From the NCBI GenBank assembly GCA_020348385.1, contig CP070750.1:346499-389836 (forward strand): DNA of 43,338 bases, in the 5' to 3' direction. A program made the translations under genes and the position numbers. A model generated the notes under the pieces. That model made no database searches. It was given only the letters and a program-made list of their open reading frames with translations, and was not told where the DNA came from. Positions within the stretch are counted from its first letter, which is position 1. Each line of letters opens with the position of its first letter. Below are positions 41,695 through 43,338 of the stretch, piece after piece. Origin of the DNA: Candidatus Aminicenantota bacterium (GTDB taxonomy: Bacteria > Acidobacteriota > Aminicenantia > Aminicenantales > Aminicenantaceae).

Positions 41695-43338
41695 TTATCT
41701 GTATACTAAAATTTTCCAAGTATTTTCCAGCCTCTCCAATGTCAATGTTTTTTTCCCTTCGAAGATCACTTTATTGTTACCTGTTTCTTTTTCGACAGCA
41801 ACCAATAAATGGGAGAAGCTCACATCAGCATGATCAGAATCTAAAAAGCTGATCGAAAGATCGGCAATACGAGAGTTGATATCATCATAGTTGTTAAATA
41901 ATTGCATGGCATCGGCTCTCTTTTTGTTCGCAAGCGCTTCTGGCCCGATATCGCTCAGGAATGTCAAGAGATCCTTCTGCTCCTCAGCCTTTCTCTGGCG
42001 ATCTACGATTTGACGAATGGCCTCTTCGGAGAGCTCCTTGTCCGCCAAATCAAAATATCGCTGAGCTTCTGCGTTTTTGCTGTTTATTTTCAGAGCTTCT
42101 GCCATGTTGATTTTGCTCTGCTCATAGTTTCCGCTCTCATATTCCCGTTTGCCCGCAGAGATGTACTTAGCGATCTGGCTTTCGCTCATTTTGTTTCTTG
42201 CTTTGGCAAGATATTCGAGAGCTTCTTGGTCCTGTTTATCTTGGGCCAAAATACTCTGGGCAATTTGGATAGCTTTCGAATAATTGCCGCGATTGTAACT
42301 TTTCATCAGTTTTTCCGATTCTGTCTCAAAAACCTCCAAAACAGAGAGCATGGAGCGTGAATCTAATGCAACGCTTTCCAGAATAATGGGTTTGGAATCA
42401 TCTGGAGAAGATGATCTGCTCCCTGCCCATTTTTGGTACAGGAAAAACCCCCCGATCACGATGGCAGCGCCTGCCAAAGCTAAAGGAAGGAACAGTTTTT
42501 TTCGCTTTTGCGCTGGAGCTTTTACGGCAAACGCCGATTCCTGAACGCTGGTCATGGCTAAGGTTTCATCAGAGGAATGTTTAATCATCTTCAAATCGGC
42601 AGCCAACTCGGTACAAGAGCCATAGCGGGTATTCGGGTCCTTGGCGAGAGCTCTTCTCATGATTTGTTCGAATTCCGGTGGGAGCTCTTTTCTTACCTGG
42701 GTTAAAGGCACAGCTTCCTCATTGACGATTTTGTAGATAACCGTCGTGATGCTTTCTCCCTCAAAGGGCCTTCTCCCTGTGAGGAGTTCGTATAATATAG
42801 CCCCCAAAGAAAAGATATCAGAACGCTTGTCGATTTTTTTACCCATCACTTGTTCGGGCGACATGTAGCTGGGAGTTCCGATGGTTGCACCGGTCTGAGT
42901 TATCGTGGACATCTCGACATGGGCCACACCGAAATCACAGATGTGAGGCTTTCCATTTTGATTCAGAAGAATATTGGCAGGTTTGATATCCCGGTGCACA
43001 ATCCCACTCTCGTGGGCGAAATTCAGAGCATCACAGAGTTGAAGCATGAGTTTTATGATATCCGGGGCTGAAAACTTCTTCTTTGAAGCGATCCAATTCT
43101 GAAGGCTGGGGCCTTCGATACACTGCATGACGATGTAGGTCATATCTTTTTCTTTTCCCACATCGTGGATGGTTATGATATTGGGATGGACAAGTTTGCC
43201 TGCAGCTCGGGCTTCCCGCATGAACCTGAGCATAAGTTCATCCTTCTCTTCATCGTCTGAAATAAGGTCGAAACGGATGGTTTTGATGGCAACTTCCCGG
43301 TCGATATCCGGATCAAGGGCTTTATAAACAATTCCCAT
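41695..43338 (-). CDS. PknB-type Ser/Thr protein kinase with TPR-like tail (5' end cut)
   Basis: The visible 547 residues start inside the glycine loop (MGIVYKALD), so the true start lies beyond the window edge. The kinase core has VAIKTI (Lys), IVHRDIKPANIL (HRD), ICDFGVAHV (DFG) and SYMSPEQVMG (APE-like). A transmembrane helix (LFLPLALAGAAIVIGGFFLYQKW) follows at about residue 285. The extracellular part has TPR-like repeats (GNYSKAIQIAQSILAQDKQDQEALEYLAKARN, GNYEQSKINMAEALKINSKNAEAQRYFDLADKEL) and ends in a beta-rich domain. It is a membrane receptor-type Hanks kinase. The FHA domain of the phosphatase at 19315 is a possible reader of its phosphothreonines, but the two genes are 22 kb apart. 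Confidence 0.9.
   Translation of the reverse strand: MGIVYKALDPDIDREVAIKTIRFDLISDDEEKDELMLRFMREARAAGKLVHPNIITIHDVGKEKDMTYIVMQCIEGPSLQNWIASKKKFSAPDIIKLMLQLCDALNFAHESGIVHRDIKPANILLNQNGKPHICDFGVAHVEMSTITQTGATIGTPSYMSPEQVMGKKIDKRSDIFSLGAILYELLTGRRPFEGESITTVIYKIVNEEAVPLTQVRKELPPEFEQIMRRALAKDPNTRYGSCTELAADLKMIKHSSDETLAMTSVQESAFAVKAPAQKRKKLFLPLALAGAAIVIGGFFLYQKWAGSRSSSPDDSKPIILESVALDSRSMLSVLEVFETESEKLMKSYNRGNYSKAIQIAQSILAQDKQDQEALEYLAKARNKMSESQIAKYISAGKREYESGNYEQSKINMAEALKINSKNAEAQRYFDLADKELSEEAIRQIVDRQRKAEEQKDLLTFLSDIGPEALANKKRADAMQLFNNYDDINSRIADLSISFLDSDHADVSFSHLLVAVEKETGNNKVIFEGKKTLTLERLENTWKILVYR

Overview
This 43.3 kb window is a dense, gene-packed stretch of a bacterial chromosome with a moderate to low GC content by eye. 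A TonB energy transducer, a lipoprotein, several signal peptides and PEGA/NHL proteins point to a diderm cell. Split glycine dehydrogenase (gcvPA/gcvPB), heteromeric glycyl-tRNA synthetase, a GldA/F/G-like ABC system with DUF4340, Ser/Thr kinases and NTT-HEAT transporters together recall uncultured anaerobes near Acidobacteriota, such as Aminicenantes. That placement is an inference and is not proven by the window. No rRNA, tRNA, CRISPR array, prophage or insertion sequence was found, and no intergenic gap exceeds about 260 bp.

Layout. (1) 1-4498, plus strand: an anaerobic redox operon. It has the tail of an Fe-S protein, a hydrogenase-beta/AsrA-like Fe-S protein, a HyhG/AsrB/PyrK-like FAD/NAD(P)/2Fe-2S protein, an FrdB-like Fe-S protein with lysine-rich tails, and an FrdA-like flavoprotein. 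This looks like a soluble NAD(P)H-linked fumarate-reductase-type complex. (2) 4755-5198: a lone PilZ protein. (3) 5208-12473, minus strand: gcvT-gcvH-gcvPA-gcvPB-glyQ-glyS, joining glycine cleavage and glycyl-tRNA charging in one unit. (4) A perfect 26-bp inverted repeat sits in the divergent gcvT/argS spacer, followed by argS. (5) 14656-19318, plus strand: ABC ATPase, permease, GldG-like protein and DUF4340 protein. (6) 19315-33052: the most unusual block (see below). (7) 33283-35551: an NCS1 nucleobase permease with a DUF1177 protein. (8) 35562-37732, minus strand: a receiver-TM-TonB fusion and a small coiled-coil protein. (9) A DAK2-DegV fusion, then a minus-strand pair of a PknB-type kinase (cut by the window end) and an SH3-PEGA-NHL protein.

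Block 19315-33052 is the best candidate for an undescribed system. A minus-strand operon reads STAS anti-anti-sigma, two ADP/ATP-translocase-like (NTT) membrane proteins with HEAT-repeat tails, then an FHA-GAF-SpoIIE phosphatase. Divergent from it is a secreted PPP-type phosphatase fused to a kinase-like domain that appears catalytically dead, then a third NTT protein without HEAT repeats. Next come a convergent lipoprotein beta-propeller and two secreted proteins homologous to the fused kinase-like domain that keep the catalytic motifs. An RsbW-like kinase closes the block. A complete partner-switching set (RsbU-, RsbV- and RsbW-like) therefore brackets nucleotide-transporter-like proteins and an extracytoplasmic kinase/phosphatase pair. 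A link between nucleotide transport and envelope phosphorylation is an inference.

All six convergent gene pairs in the window abut or overlap at their 3' ends, from a 10-nt gap to a 40-nt overlap, and no intrinsic terminator was recognised.
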